Shown here: positions 26,949 to 35,097 of the stretch, piece after piece
Numbering within the stretch: position 1 is the stretch's first letter
Layout: every line of letters begins with the position of its first letter
Source: Acidobacteriota bacterium
GTDB lineage: Bacteria > Acidobacteriota > Terriglobia > UBA7540
DNA length: 63,543 nt
Direction of reading: 5' to 3'
NCBI GenBank assembly: GCA_902812415.1
Contig: CADDZJ010000013.1
Span: forward strand, 1 to 63,543
Position numbers and translations under genes: made by a program
Notes under the pieces: model-generated
Seen by the model: only the letters and a program-made list of their open reading frames with translations
The model's database searches: none
Told to the model about the DNA's origin: nothing

Positions 26949-27509
26949 ATGACACCGGAAGAACTCAAAGCGCGCACCAAAGCCTTCGCGTTGTGGATTC
27001 TTAAGCTGGTTGACACCATGCCCCGCAGTCTCTCGGGCCAGGTCATTGGAAGGCAATTGCTGCTTTCTGCGACCTCGGTCGGAGCCAATTACCGTGCGGC
27101 GTGTCGCGCACAGTCGCGAGCTGAATTCGCCGCGAAGCTGTCCATCGTTGTGGAAGAAGCTGACGAAAGCCTCTACTGGCTGGAACTATTGGAAGAATCC
27201 GGCTTATTCAAGGCAGAGCGGCTCATTGACCTGCGGAGGGAAGCCCATGAGTTGCTGTCCATAGCCATTGCATCGCGAAAGACATCGAAACAAACCGATG
27301 CGGATAAAAGGAATCATCCTCCCGTTTCAATCATCAATCGAAAATCAGCAATTGTGAGGCGGAGAAGAAAATTCCATGAGCGCATTACTTCGGGACTTAC
27401 GATCCGGCCGAACCATCATGCACAGAGTGCGATTTTTGCTTTGTTCTCATCATTCGTCACTCATCACTTTTTTCGGCTTGGATCAAGGACAGAAAGATGT
27501 TTGAAATAA
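26949..27509 (+). CDS. Four-helix-bundle protein (S23 / IVS-encoded family)
   Basis: 186 aa from ATG 26949 (MTPEELKARTKAFALWIL). Residues ~1-118 match the four-helix-bundle family named after the protein encoded in 23S rRNA intervening sequences: LVDTMPRSLSGQVIGRQLL, ATSVGANYRAACRAQSRAEF (conserved core), KLSIVVEEADESLYWLELL, and AHELLSIAIASRKT. Family members are ~120 residues; the last ~65 residues here read through a heptamer array and spacer DNA, so the real end was probably lost and an extension gained. An upstream TTG start (26916) lies inside the left array and is unlikely. Related proteins include the Avd accessory factor of diversity-generating retroelements. No reverse transcriptase or rRNA is nearby. 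Function here unknown. Confidence 0.8.
   Translation: MTPEELKARTKAFALWILKLVDTMPRSLSGQVIGRQLLLSATSVGANYRAACRAQSRAEFAAKLSIVVEEADESLYWLELLEESGLFKAERLIDLRREAHELLSIAIASRKTSKQTDADKRNHPPVSIINRKSAIVRRRRKFHERITSGLTIRPNHHAQSAIFALFSSFVTHHFFRLGSRTERCLK
27328..27352 (-). repeat. Heptamer array GATTGNN, right arm at four-helix-bundle gene
   Basis: Read on the minus strand the units are GATTTTC, GATTGAT, GATTGAA, inverted relative to the array at 26893-26927. The arms enclose the core of the four-helix-bundle gene. Another heptamer run (CTCATCA, TTCGTCA, CTCATCA) follows at about 27446-27467. Confidence 0.7.
27376..27504 (+). pseudogene. Vestige of an ADOP permease N-terminus
   Basis: Preceded by GGCGGAGAAGAAA, an ATG at 27376 opens MSALLRDLRSGR, which matches how ADOP permeases begin (M-S-x-L-x-x-D-L-[KR]-x-G). 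After ~12 codons the resemblance ends and the frame continues through heptamer spacer DNA to a stop at 27504. It is probably the remaining start of a lost fourth permease gene. Short match, so tentative. Confidence 0.4.
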
Positions 27510-27877
27510 GCGCGGTAAAATCCACGGTCCCGCGTCAGCAGCCGGTCGGCCTGGAGCAAGGCATGCGCGCCGATCAGGAAATCTGCTGCGACGCGCGACC
27601 TGGTCCCACCGTGTTGACGATAGGCCTTCCAGGCCCTGCCGGCCTCGAACGCAGCTTCGGCGGTAAGGGGGCTGAACTCGATTCGGAGTTCAGCCAGCAT
27701 CTGGCGTACAACCTGGCCGGAAGGGAAGAACCCAACGATCTCCGCCCAGACGACGTCACAAGCCACAACGCGTCCCTCGGCGGCCGCAGATTCCAGGGCT
27801 TCACGAGAATCCCGGCCAAAAGCGGAATCGCGGATGACAAAATCGAAGATGACGCTGCTATCGACGGCGGTGACCAC
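27464..27877 (-). CDS. PIN-domain toxin, VapC-like
   Basis: 137 aa. The PIN-domain acidic residues are in place: D6 in MVTAVDSSVIFDFV, the glutamate in VVWAEIVGFF, the aspartate in VAADFLIGAHALL, and LLTRDRGFYRAYF near the end. PIN toxins are Mg2+-dependent RNases that cut tRNA or rRNA. The start overlaps the end of the antitoxin gene by 20 bp, the usual coupling of TA pairs. The module lies on the strand opposite to the surrounding export locus and fills a gap between permease genes 1 and 2. Confidence 0.88.
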   Translation of the reverse strand: MVTAVDSSVIFDFVIRDSAFGRDSREALESAAAEGRVVACDVVWAEIVGFFPSGQVVRQMLAELRIEFSPLTAEAAFEAGRAWKAYRQHGGTRSRVAADFLIGAHALLQADRLLTRDRGFYRAYFKHLSVLDPSRKK

Positions 27878-28103
27878 GTGGAAATGCTTCTCCGCGGAGT
27901 TCGGTTATGATCTCATCGGTGGTCTTGCCAAGCGGCAGGATGCCGTAATATTTCTCGAAAGGATCCGGGGAGTTCAATTTAGTCATCACAAGCTTGCCCT
28001 TATCTTCGTGGACCTCGAGCACTTGCCCCTTGCGGAGGCCCAGACGCACACGCAATGGCTTGGGGATGGTGATCTGGCCCTTTTCGGAAACAATGGTTTT
28101 CAT
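27858..28103 (-). CDS. AbrB/MazE-type antitoxin
   Basis: 81 aa: MKTIVSEKGQITIPKPLRVR is the swapped-hairpin AbrB DNA-binding fold, followed by LGLRKGQVLEV and a toxin-binding tail rich in acidic residues (LNSPDPFEKYYGILPLG). Antitoxins of this class bind and neutralise PIN toxins and repress their own operon. The start codon is part of a perfect palindrome (28101-28117), a likely autoregulatory operator. Confidence 0.88.
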   Translation of the reverse strand: MKTIVSEKGQITIPKPLRVRLGLRKGQVLEVHEDKGKLVMTKLNSPDPFEKYYGILPLGKTTDEIITELRGEAFPRGHRRR

Positions 28104-28117
28104 ACCTTAATGGTATG
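28101..28117 (-). promoter_or_regulatory. Probable operator of the AbrB/PIN module
   Basis: CATACC-TTAAT-GGTATG, a perfect 6-bp inverted repeat with a 5-bp centre, overlapping the antitoxin start codon (CAT at 28101-28103 on the plus strand). Its location suits transcriptional self-repression by the antitoxin. Confidence 0.6.
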
Positions 28118-28215
28118 AATTCCTACTGAACTAGTCAAACGCTTGACGCAGGCACGGGTGCAAAAGGGGTTGGGGTAATGCTCATCTGCGAACGGGATGA
28201 TCAGTGCTGGAGAGC

Positions 28216-28297
28216 GAATTATGAATGCTGAATTATAAATGGTGAATGATGAAGCAGAACCGATAAGGCAATTTTTTTCATCATTCAGAATTCATCA
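28216..28297. repeat. Heptamer hairpin upstream of ADOP 2
   Basis: Left arm 28216-28257: six units beginning GAA or AAA (GAATTAT, GAATGCT, GAATTAT, AAATGGT, GAATGAT, GAAGCAG). Right arm 28277-28297: TTCATCA, TTCAGAA, TTCATCA, then CTTGAACGGAGG with the ribosome-binding site. The right arm has the same three-unit form as those before ADOP 1 and 3. Confidence 0.7.
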
Positions 28298-28314
28298 CTT
28301 GAACGGAGGTTGGC

Positions 28315-30753
28315 GTGAACAGCCTGATCCAGGACCTCAAATTCGGCCTGCGCATGCTGGCGACGCATCCAGGCTTTACGGCCATTGCCATCATCACGCT
28401 TGCCCTGGGCATTGGCGCAACCACAGCCATGTTTAGCGTGGTGAATGGAGTGCTGCTCGCGCCGCTGCCTTATCCGAATCCCAACCGGCTGATGATCCTC
28501 TATGAGACCTCCCCCAGGTTCAATGAGTCGTCCGTCTCCTATCCGAACTTCCTCGACTGGCAGCGCGAAAGCCGATCTTTCAGCGGCATGGCGGCTTACC
28601 GGAATGATCGCTTTAACTTTGCCGCCTCGAGTGGCGCAGAGCGCGCTTCCGCCCGGATGATTTCAGATAACTTTTTTAAAGTGCTCGGCGTTTCCCCGGC
28701 GCTCGGCCGCGGATTCACCGCCCAGGATAGCCGTTTCGGCGCGGCCCCCACCGCGATTCTGAGTTACAACTTCTGGCAGCGGCAGTTTGGCGGGAAACCC
28801 AGTGTCCTCGGCAGGACCATCACGATGGACGATCAGAACTATACCGTGATTGGCGTGCTGCCCAAGGACTTCTGGTTTTTTGACCGCAGGGACGTCTACG
28901 TTCCCATTGGCATTTACCACAGGTTGTGGAGTCAAAATCGCCAGAGCCGTTCCAATACGCGTGTCGTGGGGCGGCTGAATCCAGGCGTCACTCTGGGCCA
29001 GGCGCAAGCGGAAATGACAGGCATCGCCGAACGGCTCCGGCAGGAGTATCCCAAGGACAATGCGGGCGTCGGCATCGGAGTGAAGCCGATCGAGAGTTAT
29101 GTCGTGGAAAATGTGCGCGGCACGCTATGGCTGCTGCTGGGCGCGGTGTGCTTTGTGCTGCTCATCACCTGCGTCAACGTGGCCAACCTGCTGCTCAGCC
29201 GCGCCGCAGCGCGGGAGAAGGAGTTGGCCATTCGCGCCGCGCTCGGAGCAAGCTGGCGGCGCGTAGTGCGGCAACTTCTTACTGAAAGCGTTTTGCTGGC
29301 GCTTTTGGGCGGCGGTCTCGGAATCCTCCTGGCGTTTGCTGGAACAAAACTGCTGCTGGCGTATGTCCCGGGCGAGTTGCCGCGCTCGCAGAACGTGGGG
29401 CTTGACCTCCGCGTTCTGCTGTTTGTCGTTTTCGTCTCGGTGATCACCGGAGTGATTTTCGGCCTTGCGCCGGCGCTGCGTTCGGCCAAGCCGGATTTGC
29501 AGGATGCGCTTAAGGAAGGTAGCCGCGGCTCAACCCGTGGACGGCATCGCCTGCAGCGCGGTCTGGTGGTTGCCGAGGTCGGTTTGGCGCTGGTGCTTCT
29601 GGCGGGCGCCGGGCTGGTGCTCGAAAGCATCCTCTGGCTTAACGGCGTCAAGACGGGTTTCAATCCGAACCACGTTTTGATTTTTGACGTCTATCTGCCT
29701 CCCGCCCGCTACTCGGGCGCTACGAGCACACTCGGTTTTTACCGCGAATTGCTCCATCGTCTCCGCAATCTGCCGGGAGTTGAAGCAGCCGCAGCAGCGG
29801 ACGACATTCCCATGACCGGTGACGATGAGATTTTCTATTATGTCGCCGGACGGCCCAAGCCAGAGCCGCAGAATATGCCCTGGGCCATGTTTTATCTCAC
29901 CACTCCAGGCTACCTGCGCGCCATGGGCATCAGCCTGCTGCGCGGACGCTTTTTTACCGACCAGGATAATCTCAATTCCCAAGCGGTGGTCGTAATTGAC
30001 GATGCCATGGCCCGCAGCATGTTCCCCCACCAGGACCCCATCGGGCAACATATCATCATTCCCTTCAAAGGCCTTGAGGAGCCCAGGGAGATCATTGGTA
30101 TTGCCCGTCACATCAAGCACTACGGGCCAGCCGAAAGAAATTGGAAAATCCAGACTGCACTCTACATGCCGATCGCGCAAATCCCCGACCCGTTGTACCG
30201 CGTTGTGGGCACTTTCAATGCGACGCTCGTGGTGCGCACGTCGGTAGACCCGCAAAGCATCACCGCGTCCGTCAAACGCGCTGTGGAAGCCATCGATAGC
30301 GGGGTGGCGGTAAGCGGCGTCCGCACGATGAACGAACTGGAGCGCACATCGCTGGCCGCGCAGCGGTTTACGATGATTCTGATGGCAGTTTTCGCCGCGC
30401 TGGCCTTGGCGCTGGCCGCGATCGGAATCTACGGTGTGATTTCTTACCACGTATCGCAGCGGACCCACGAAATTGGCATTCGCATGGCGCTTGGGGCGCG
30501 ACAGCGCGACGTACTTATCTGGGTGGTCAGGCAAGGGATGACCTTGGCCCTTTGGGGAGTTGCGGCTGGAGTCGTGGCTGCGCTGGCTTTGACGCGGCTG
30601 ATGGCGAGTATGCTTTACGGCGTCAAGCCCGGCGATCCGGCTACCTTTGTTGCGGTTTCGTTCGTCTTAGCAGGAGTGGCGCTGCTGGCGACTTATATTC
30701 CTGCGCGTCGGGCGACGAAGGTGGACCCGATGGTGGCGCTCAGGTACGAATAA
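28315..30753 (+). CDS. ADOP-family MacB-like permease (copy 2)
   Basis: 812 aa from GTG 28315 with GGAGG 8 bp upstream. Same architecture as copy 1: [20 protein letters not shown] and [17 protein letters not shown] at the start, PCD, FtsX core with [20 protein letters not shown], second PCD, and second FtsX with [19 protein letters not shown] and the closing [10 protein letters not shown]. The periplasmic domains differ clearly from copies 1 and 3, while the membrane segments are close, so the three permeases probably serve related but not identical tasks. The stop is 5 bp from the stop of the convergent PIN toxin gene. Confidence 0.92.
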   Translation: MNSLIQDLKFGLRMLATHPGFTAIAIITLALGIGATTAMFSVVNGVLLAPLPYPNPNRLMILYETSPRFNESSVSYPNFLDWQRESRSFSGMAAYRNDRFNFAASSGAERASARMISDNFFKVLGVSPALGRGFTAQDSRFGAAPTAILSYNFWQRQFGGKPSVLGRTITMDDQNYTVIGVLPKDFWFFDRRDVYVPIGIYHRLWSQNRQSRSNTRVVGRLNPGVTLGQAQAEMTGIAERLRQEYPKDNAGVGIGVKPIESYVVENVRGTLWLLLGAVCFVLLITCVNVANLLLSRAAAREKELAIRAALGASWRRVVRQLLTESVLLALLGGGLGILLAFAGTKLLLAYVPGELPRSQNVGLDLRVLLFVVFVSVITGVIFGLAPALRSAKPDLQDALKEGSRGSTRGRHRLQRGLVVAEVGLALVLLAGAGLVLESILWLNGVKTGFNPNHVLIFDVYLPPARYSGATSTLGFYRELLHRLRNLPGVEAAAAADDIPMTGDDEIFYYVAGRPKPEPQNMPWAMFYLTTPGYLRAMGISLLRGRFFTDQDNLNSQAVVVIDDAMARSMFPHQDPIGQHIIIPFKGLEEPREIIGIARHIKHYGPAERNWKIQTALYMPIAQIPDPLYRVVGTFNATLVVRTSVDPQSITASVKRAVEAIDSGVAVSGVRTMNELERTSLAAQRFTMILMAVFAALALALAAIGIYGVISYHVSQRTHEIGIRMALGARQRDVLIWVVRQGMTLALWGVAAGVVAALALTRLMASMLYGVKPGDPATFVAVSFVLAGVALLATYIPARRATKVDPMVALRYE

Positions 30754-30758
30754 AGCGG

Positions 30759-31199
30759 TCAACCATTGTTGGCAAATGGGTTGATGATCTTCAGCCCCTC
30801 AAACCGGCTGAAATCCCGGTCTCCGGTGATGAGTTCTGAGACGCCGTGTTCGAGACACAGAGCTGCAATATGAGCGTCGTGAATCAAATTGCCCGTCGCA
30901 GCGGCTTGGCGAATGGTTTGCTCGAGCAAGGAACGGTGTCGCACCGTCTCAGTAAGCAGAGCCAGCGAAGGAGAAGCCAGCACTTGTCGCAAATCTTCGA
31001 GAGCAATTTCCAGAGGAACCGGAGGATGGAAGATGCGGGGATGAGTGACAACCCGGAGGAATTCGTAAATGCAAGGCCAGGGAATTGCCCAAGGCAGCGT
31101 TCCTTCGGCAAGTCGCTTCAAGAGTTCAAGCGCAGGACCATGGCGCTTGCTCGATTCGACTTCAGCATAAATGAGGATGTTTGTGTCGATGGCTTGCAT
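30759..31199 (-). CDS. vapC: PIN-domain toxin, VapC family
   Basis: 146 aa. MQAIDTNILIYAEV gives the first catalytic aspartate (D5), IYEFLRVV the glutamate, GNLIHDAHIAALCLEHG the second aspartate, and LITGDRDFSRF the third acidic cluster, the classical VapC set. Expected to be a ribonuclease. Its ATG lies 3 bp past the stop of the antitoxin gene. This is a second, unrelated-looking TA pair placed between permeases 2 and 3, on the minus strand. Confidence 0.92.
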   Translation of the reverse strand: MQAIDTNILIYAEVESSKRHGPALELLKRLAEGTLPWAIPWPCIYEFLRVVTHPRIFHPPVPLEIALEDLRQVLASPSLALLTETVRHRSLLEQTIRQAAATGNLIHDAHIAALCLEHGVSELITGDRDFSRFEGLKIINPFANNG

Positions 31200-31202
31200 G
31201 GG

Positions 31203-31436
31203 CTAGCGCCCATCCATCAGGTCAAACAGCGCGTCGCGATCCAGCAAGTCAACCCCCGGAAGTTCAACGGCTTTCCATCCCCGAAGACGCAGTTGGTACG
31301 GTTCCTGCGGGCTGGCGCTCAAAGAGCGGCGAAGAAGATCATTCGTCACCGCCTGGAGTGTACGACCCTCTTCGGCGGCTTTCTTTTTCAGTTCAAAAAG
31401 AAGCTGATCATCGATCGTCAAAGTGGTTCGTTTCAT
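31203..31436 (-). CDS. vapB: VapB-like ribbon-helix-helix antitoxin
   Basis: 77 aa from ATG 31434-31436: MKRTTLTIDDQLLFELKKKA is a ribbon-helix-helix DNA-binding domain, followed by a toxin-binding tail with LPGVDLLDRDALFDLMDGR. A start four codons upstream is possible, but then the codons would lie in the palindromic operator. No Shine-Dalgarno is seen, so the mRNA may be nearly leaderless. Neutralises the VapC at 30759-31199. Confidence 0.85.
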   Translation of the reverse strand: MKRTTLTIDDQLLFELKKKAAEEGRTLQAVTNDLLRRSLSASPQEPYQLRLRGWKAVELPGVDLLDRDALFDLMDGR

Positions 31437-31461
31437 ATGCAAAAGCATATTATGCTTGCAT
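31437..31461 (-). promoter_or_regulatory. Overlapping palindromes, probable vapBC operator
   Basis: Three overlapping inverted repeats built on ATGC/GCAT: ATGC-AAAA-GCAT (31437-31448), GCATATTATGC (31445-31455) and ATGC-TT-GCAT (31452-31461). They abut the vapB start codon, where RHH antitoxins normally bind to repeated half-sites. Confidence 0.6.
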
Positions 31462-31490
31462 CAAGATGTCAAACACGGACAAATACTGAG

Positions 31491-31559
31491 TGATGAAGAT
31501 GAATATGAATGATGAAAAGCAACTGAGCGCTGGGCGTTTTCACCATTCATAATTCATCA
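31491..31559. repeat. Heptamer hairpin upstream of ADOP 3
   Basis: Left part 31491-31518 is a GATGAA-rich run; right arm 31539-31559 is TTCACCA, TTCATAA, TTCATCA, followed by TTTGAACGAAG. Same three-unit TTCANNA arm as before permeases 1 and 2. Confidence 0.65.
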
Positions 31560-31576
31560 TTTGAACGAAGTGCGAC

Positions 31577-34018
31577 ATGATCACGCTGATCCAAGACCTT
31601 AAATTCGGCTTGCGCCAACTCGCGCGCAATCCCGGTTTCGCGGCGGTGGCGATCGTGACGCTGGCACTCGGCATTGGCGCGAATACGGCCATGTTTAGCG
31701 TGATCAATGGCGTGCTGCTTCGCCCGTTGCCCTATCCGCATGCTGAGCGGATGGTAACCATCTCACTGAGACGCTTCGGGAAGTTGGAGAGGAAAATGTC
31801 TTTCAGCGCGCGCGGTTTTGACTTCTGGCAAGAGCACAACAAACCTTTCCAATATCTGGCTGCTTTTACGGACATGGGCTTCAACCTGGCCGGGGCGGGG
31901 AGGGCGGAGCATCTGGATGCCCTGCGCGTCTCCTCGGAATACTTCCATCTCTATGGCGTTTCGCCGTTCCTGGGCCGCGATTTCAACGCCGAGGAGGAGC
32001 AGCTTGGCGGCCCGAACGTCGCCATCCTGAGTTACAACCTCTGGAAGGAACATTTCGGTGGCAGCCGGAACGGGATTGGAAAGGGGATCCTGCTCGATGG
32101 GGCGCCTTACACCGTCATCGGCGTAATGCCGGCCGGCTTTGCCAGCGTCCCCGCTGCGCGCTTGTGGACCACCATCGGTCAGGTGCGGCATACCATTGGC
32201 AGCGGCTGGAACTATGACGTGATCGGTAGGCTGAAGCCGGGTGTTTCCCAAAGACAGGCAGACGCTTACGTGGCTTCGCTCACTCAGCCGTTTCTCGCGG
32301 AATTTGCTCCCGGTATGAAAGAAACAGCCCGAAGGGCTCTCAGCCTCGCTGCGATCCCTTATAAGTACTCTATTTCAGAAAATGTCCGCACGCCGCTGCT
32401 GGCGCTCTTTGGAGCGATTGGGTTCGTCCTGCTCATTGCCTGCGTGAACGTGGCCAACCTCCTGATGGCGCGCGGGGCAATGCGAAGCCGGGAGATCGCG
32501 GTGCGCGTGGCGCTGGGGGCTAACCGCGCGCGAGTTTTCCGACAGCTTTTGACCGAAAGCGTCCTGCTCGCCGCGCTGGGCGGCGCGCTCGGGCTGCTCC
32601 TGGCCTACTGGGGCCTGCATTTCCTGCTTGCGCTCGCGCCCGCGGACCTGCCCCGCGCCCAGCACATCGCGCTTGACGGCTGGGCTTTGGGCTTCACTGC
32701 CCTCGTGGCAATAGCAACAGGAATCCTTTTTGGTTTGGCTCCCGCTCTTCAAGCCTCTCGAACCGACCTCAACGAATCTCTGAAGGCAAGCGGGGCGCAG
32801 GCGAGCATCAGCCGGGGGCGAAGGCGGCTGAGCGCCGCGATGGTCTCGGGCGAGGTAGCCCTTTCGCTTGTGCTTCTGCTCGGTTCCGGGCTATTGATCA
32901 AAACCTTTGCCAATCTACTTCGCACCAATCCCGGTTTTGACCCGCATCACGTTCTTTCGCTCCAAATCTGGACGACAGGATCGAAATACAATTCCACACC
33001 TGCGCTGGCGAATTTCTATCGAAACCTGGTTCATCGGATTGACGCCATCCCCGGGGTAAAAAGCTCTGCGGTGGTGGCGGTGGGGTTGCCGCTCGAGCGA
33101 GGCGGAAACGTGCCCGTGCGGATTGCGGGAGATTCGAGAATCTATTCTATAGATTACCGTGAAATCACTTCTGGCTATTTTGCTGCAATGGGCGTGCCAT
33201 TACTTCGCGGACGGGCATTCACGGAAAGCGATTCGGCGGAGGCTCCGAGAGTAGCCATCGTCAATAACGCTTTTGCTCGCCGATGGTTTGCGTCGCGTGA
33301 TCCAATCGGCGGTCTGGTGATGCTTCTCGGCATCGGGCCGGGCGCCGGAGAAGAAGCGGTTCAAATTGCCGGCGTCGTTGGCGATGTTCGATCGAGTTTG
33401 AACGATCCGGCGCCGCCGACAGTCTTTATTCCCATCGCACAGGCATCTTACGGCACAGACCAGCTTTTTCAGGGCTGGTTTCCTACGTCGATTCTCGTGC
33501 GGACAAGCGTGGAGCCGCTCAGCCTCAGCCGGGCCGTGACAGAAGTCGTGCGGAACCTGGACCCCAGTATCCCTGTGGGTCAAGTCCGGTCGATGGAGGA
33601 AGTTCTCTCAACCTCGCTGGCCTTCCAGCGCTTCCTTGCTACGCTCATGAGTTTGTTTGCCGGGCTGGCGTTGTTGCTTGCCGCCGTGGGAATTTACGGG
33701 GTCATCTCCTACTCGGTCAGCCAGCGCACGCATGAGATTGGCATTCGCATGGCGCTGGGCGCGAAGAGGCGAGACGTGTTGCTGATGGTCATCAGGCAGG
33801 GCCTGGTCCTGGCAATGATGGGCCTAGCCGCTGGCTTGATCGCGGCCCTCGGCCTGACACGATTGATTGCAAGCATGCTCTACGGGGTGAAGCCAACGGA
33901 TTTTGTCACCTTCACCGTAGCCTCGATCATCTTGGTGGCCGTAGTGCTATGCGCGTGTTACATCCCCGCGCGCCGTGCGGCAAAAGTGGAGCCGATGGTG
34001 GCGCTGAGGTACGAGTGA
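31577..34018 (+). CDS. ADOP-family MacB-like permease (copy 3)
   Basis: 813 aa from ATG 31577. [20 protein letters not shown] and LALGIGANTAMFSVINGVL open the protein; NVANLLMARGAMRSREIAVR marks the first FtsX core and [20 protein letters not shown] the second; it closes [12 protein letters not shown]. Layout equals copies 1 and 2. The stop codon is inside the first unit of a long nested heptamer hairpin (34015-34160). It is followed by the two ABC ATPase genes that could energise it. Confidence 0.92.
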   Translation: MITLIQDLKFGLRQLARNPGFAAVAIVTLALGIGANTAMFSVINGVLLRPLPYPHAERMVTISLRRFGKLERKMSFSARGFDFWQEHNKPFQYLAAFTDMGFNLAGAGRAEHLDALRVSSEYFHLYGVSPFLGRDFNAEEEQLGGPNVAILSYNLWKEHFGGSRNGIGKGILLDGAPYTVIGVMPAGFASVPAARLWTTIGQVRHTIGSGWNYDVIGRLKPGVSQRQADAYVASLTQPFLAEFAPGMKETARRALSLAAIPYKYSISENVRTPLLALFGAIGFVLLIACVNVANLLMARGAMRSREIAVRVALGANRARVFRQLLTESVLLAALGGALGLLLAYWGLHFLLALAPADLPRAQHIALDGWALGFTALVAIATGILFGLAPALQASRTDLNESLKASGAQASISRGRRRLSAAMVSGEVALSLVLLLGSGLLIKTFANLLRTNPGFDPHHVLSLQIWTTGSKYNSTPALANFYRNLVHRIDAIPGVKSSAVVAVGLPLERGGNVPVRIAGDSRIYSIDYREITSGYFAAMGVPLLRGRAFTESDSAEAPRVAIVNNAFARRWFASRDPIGGLVMLLGIGPGAGEEAVQIAGVVGDVRSSLNDPAPPTVFIPIAQASYGTDQLFQGWFPTSILVRTSVEPLSLSRAVTEVVRNLDPSIPVGQVRSMEEVLSTSLAFQRFLATLMSLFAGLALLLAAVGIYGVISYSVSQRTHEIGIRMALGAKRRDVLLMVIRQGLVLAMMGLAAGLIAALGLTRLIASMLYGVKPTDFVTFTVASIILVAVVLCACYIPARRAAKVEPMVALRYE

Positions 34019-34160
34019 CAAGAGGCAAGTGATCAGTGACGAGACAGAAGCAAGCTCTCAGCTTTCAGCAGTCACCATTGGGCTGTGAAGCGGGCTGAGC
34101 GCTGACCGCTTGCTTTTTGGAATTCTCGTCTCTCGTCACGATTCACTCATCACTGTTCTT
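34015..34160. repeat. Nested heptamer hairpins between ADOP 3 and the first ATPase
   Basis: Outer left arm: GTGACAA, GAGGCAA, GTGATCA, GTGACGA, GACAGAA from 34015 in strict 7-bp register, including the ADOP stop. Outer right arm on the minus strand: GTGATGA, GTGAATC, GTGACGA, GAGACGA. Inside lies a second pair with the word TCAGCNN facing GCTGANN. Together they could fold into one ~140-base stem. Confidence 0.7.
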
Positions 34161-34174
34161 AAAAGGAGAAAAAT

Positions 34175-34912
34175 ATGGAACCGAACGGAACCGACCTGAT
34201 CCGACTCGAGGGCGTCACAAAGGTGTTTTACACCGATGAGGTTGAGACGCACGCGCTTTCGGGCATTCATCTTGAAATTCATAAGGGCGAATATATCTCG
34301 ATCGCCGGCCCCTCCGGCTGCGGCAAATCGACGCTGCTTTCCATTATGGGCTTGCTCGATACGCCGACCGAAGGCAAGTATTGGCTGAACGGCACGCCGG
34401 TGGAGGACCTCGATCTTGCGGATCGTTCCCGCATCCGCAACCGCGAGGTGGGATTCATTTTTCAGAGTTTTAACCTCATTGGCGACCTGAACGTTTTTGA
34501 AAACGTGGAACTGCCTCTGACCTATCGCGGCATGCCTTCAGGCGAACGCAAGGAGCGCGTGCAGAAGGCGCTTGAGCGCGTGGGCATGTCGCACCGGGTG
34601 AAGCACTATCCCTCGCAGCTTTCCGGCGGCCAGCAGCAACGCGTGGCCGTGGCGCGGGCGCTCGTGGGCGAGCCTGCCGTCTTGCTGGCGGACGAGCCTA
34701 CGGGGAACCTCGACTCCAAAAACGGCACGGCGGTGATGGATTTGCTGCGCGAATTGCACCGCGCTGGCGCGACGATCGTGATGGTGACGCACGATCCGCG
34801 CTTCGCGCGCTACGCCCAGCGCACCGTAACCTTATTCGATGGCCGCATTGTGAATGAATCATTCGAGCAGTTGGAAATGGGCGAGCAGCCCTCGGCCATC
34901 GAAGGCGCGTAA
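34175..34912 (+). CDS. ABC transporter ATP-binding protein (MacB/LolD type)
   Basis: 245 aa with AAGGAGA ~6 bp upstream of ATG. Walker A GPSGCGKST (residues ~45-53), Q-loop FIFQSFNLIGDL, signature LSGGQQQRV, Walker B VLLADEPTGNLDS, H-loop MVTHDPRF. This is the LolD/MacB/FtsE-like subfamily that works with FtsX-fold permeases. The three ADOPs just upstream have no ATPase, so this and the next gene are natural partners. Cytoplasmic face of the inner membrane. Confidence 0.92.
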   Translation: MEPNGTDLIRLEGVTKVFYTDEVETHALSGIHLEIHKGEYISIAGPSGCGKSTLLSIMGLLDTPTEGKYWLNGTPVEDLDLADRSRIRNREVGFIFQSFNLIGDLNVFENVELPLTYRGMPSGERKERVQKALERVGMSHRVKHYPSQLSGGQQQRVAVARALVGEPAVLLADEPTGNLDSKNGTAVMDLLRELHRAGATIVMVTHDPRFARYAQRTVTLFDGRIVNESFEQLEMGEQPSAIEGA

Positions 34913-35097
34913 TTGATGGCGCTCGCCGGACGATGCCAAGACTGTTTCGGTGCGCCGCGCAATGGCCTGCAAGGCCAGGACGCAAGCCTCCACAATCATG
35001 CGGAGATTCTTCACTGCCGCTCAGAATGGCCGGCGAAAATCTGAGCATGACACATCCAGAATTTTTTAGGAACTTCCTTTAATAGAATCGAGCTTCC

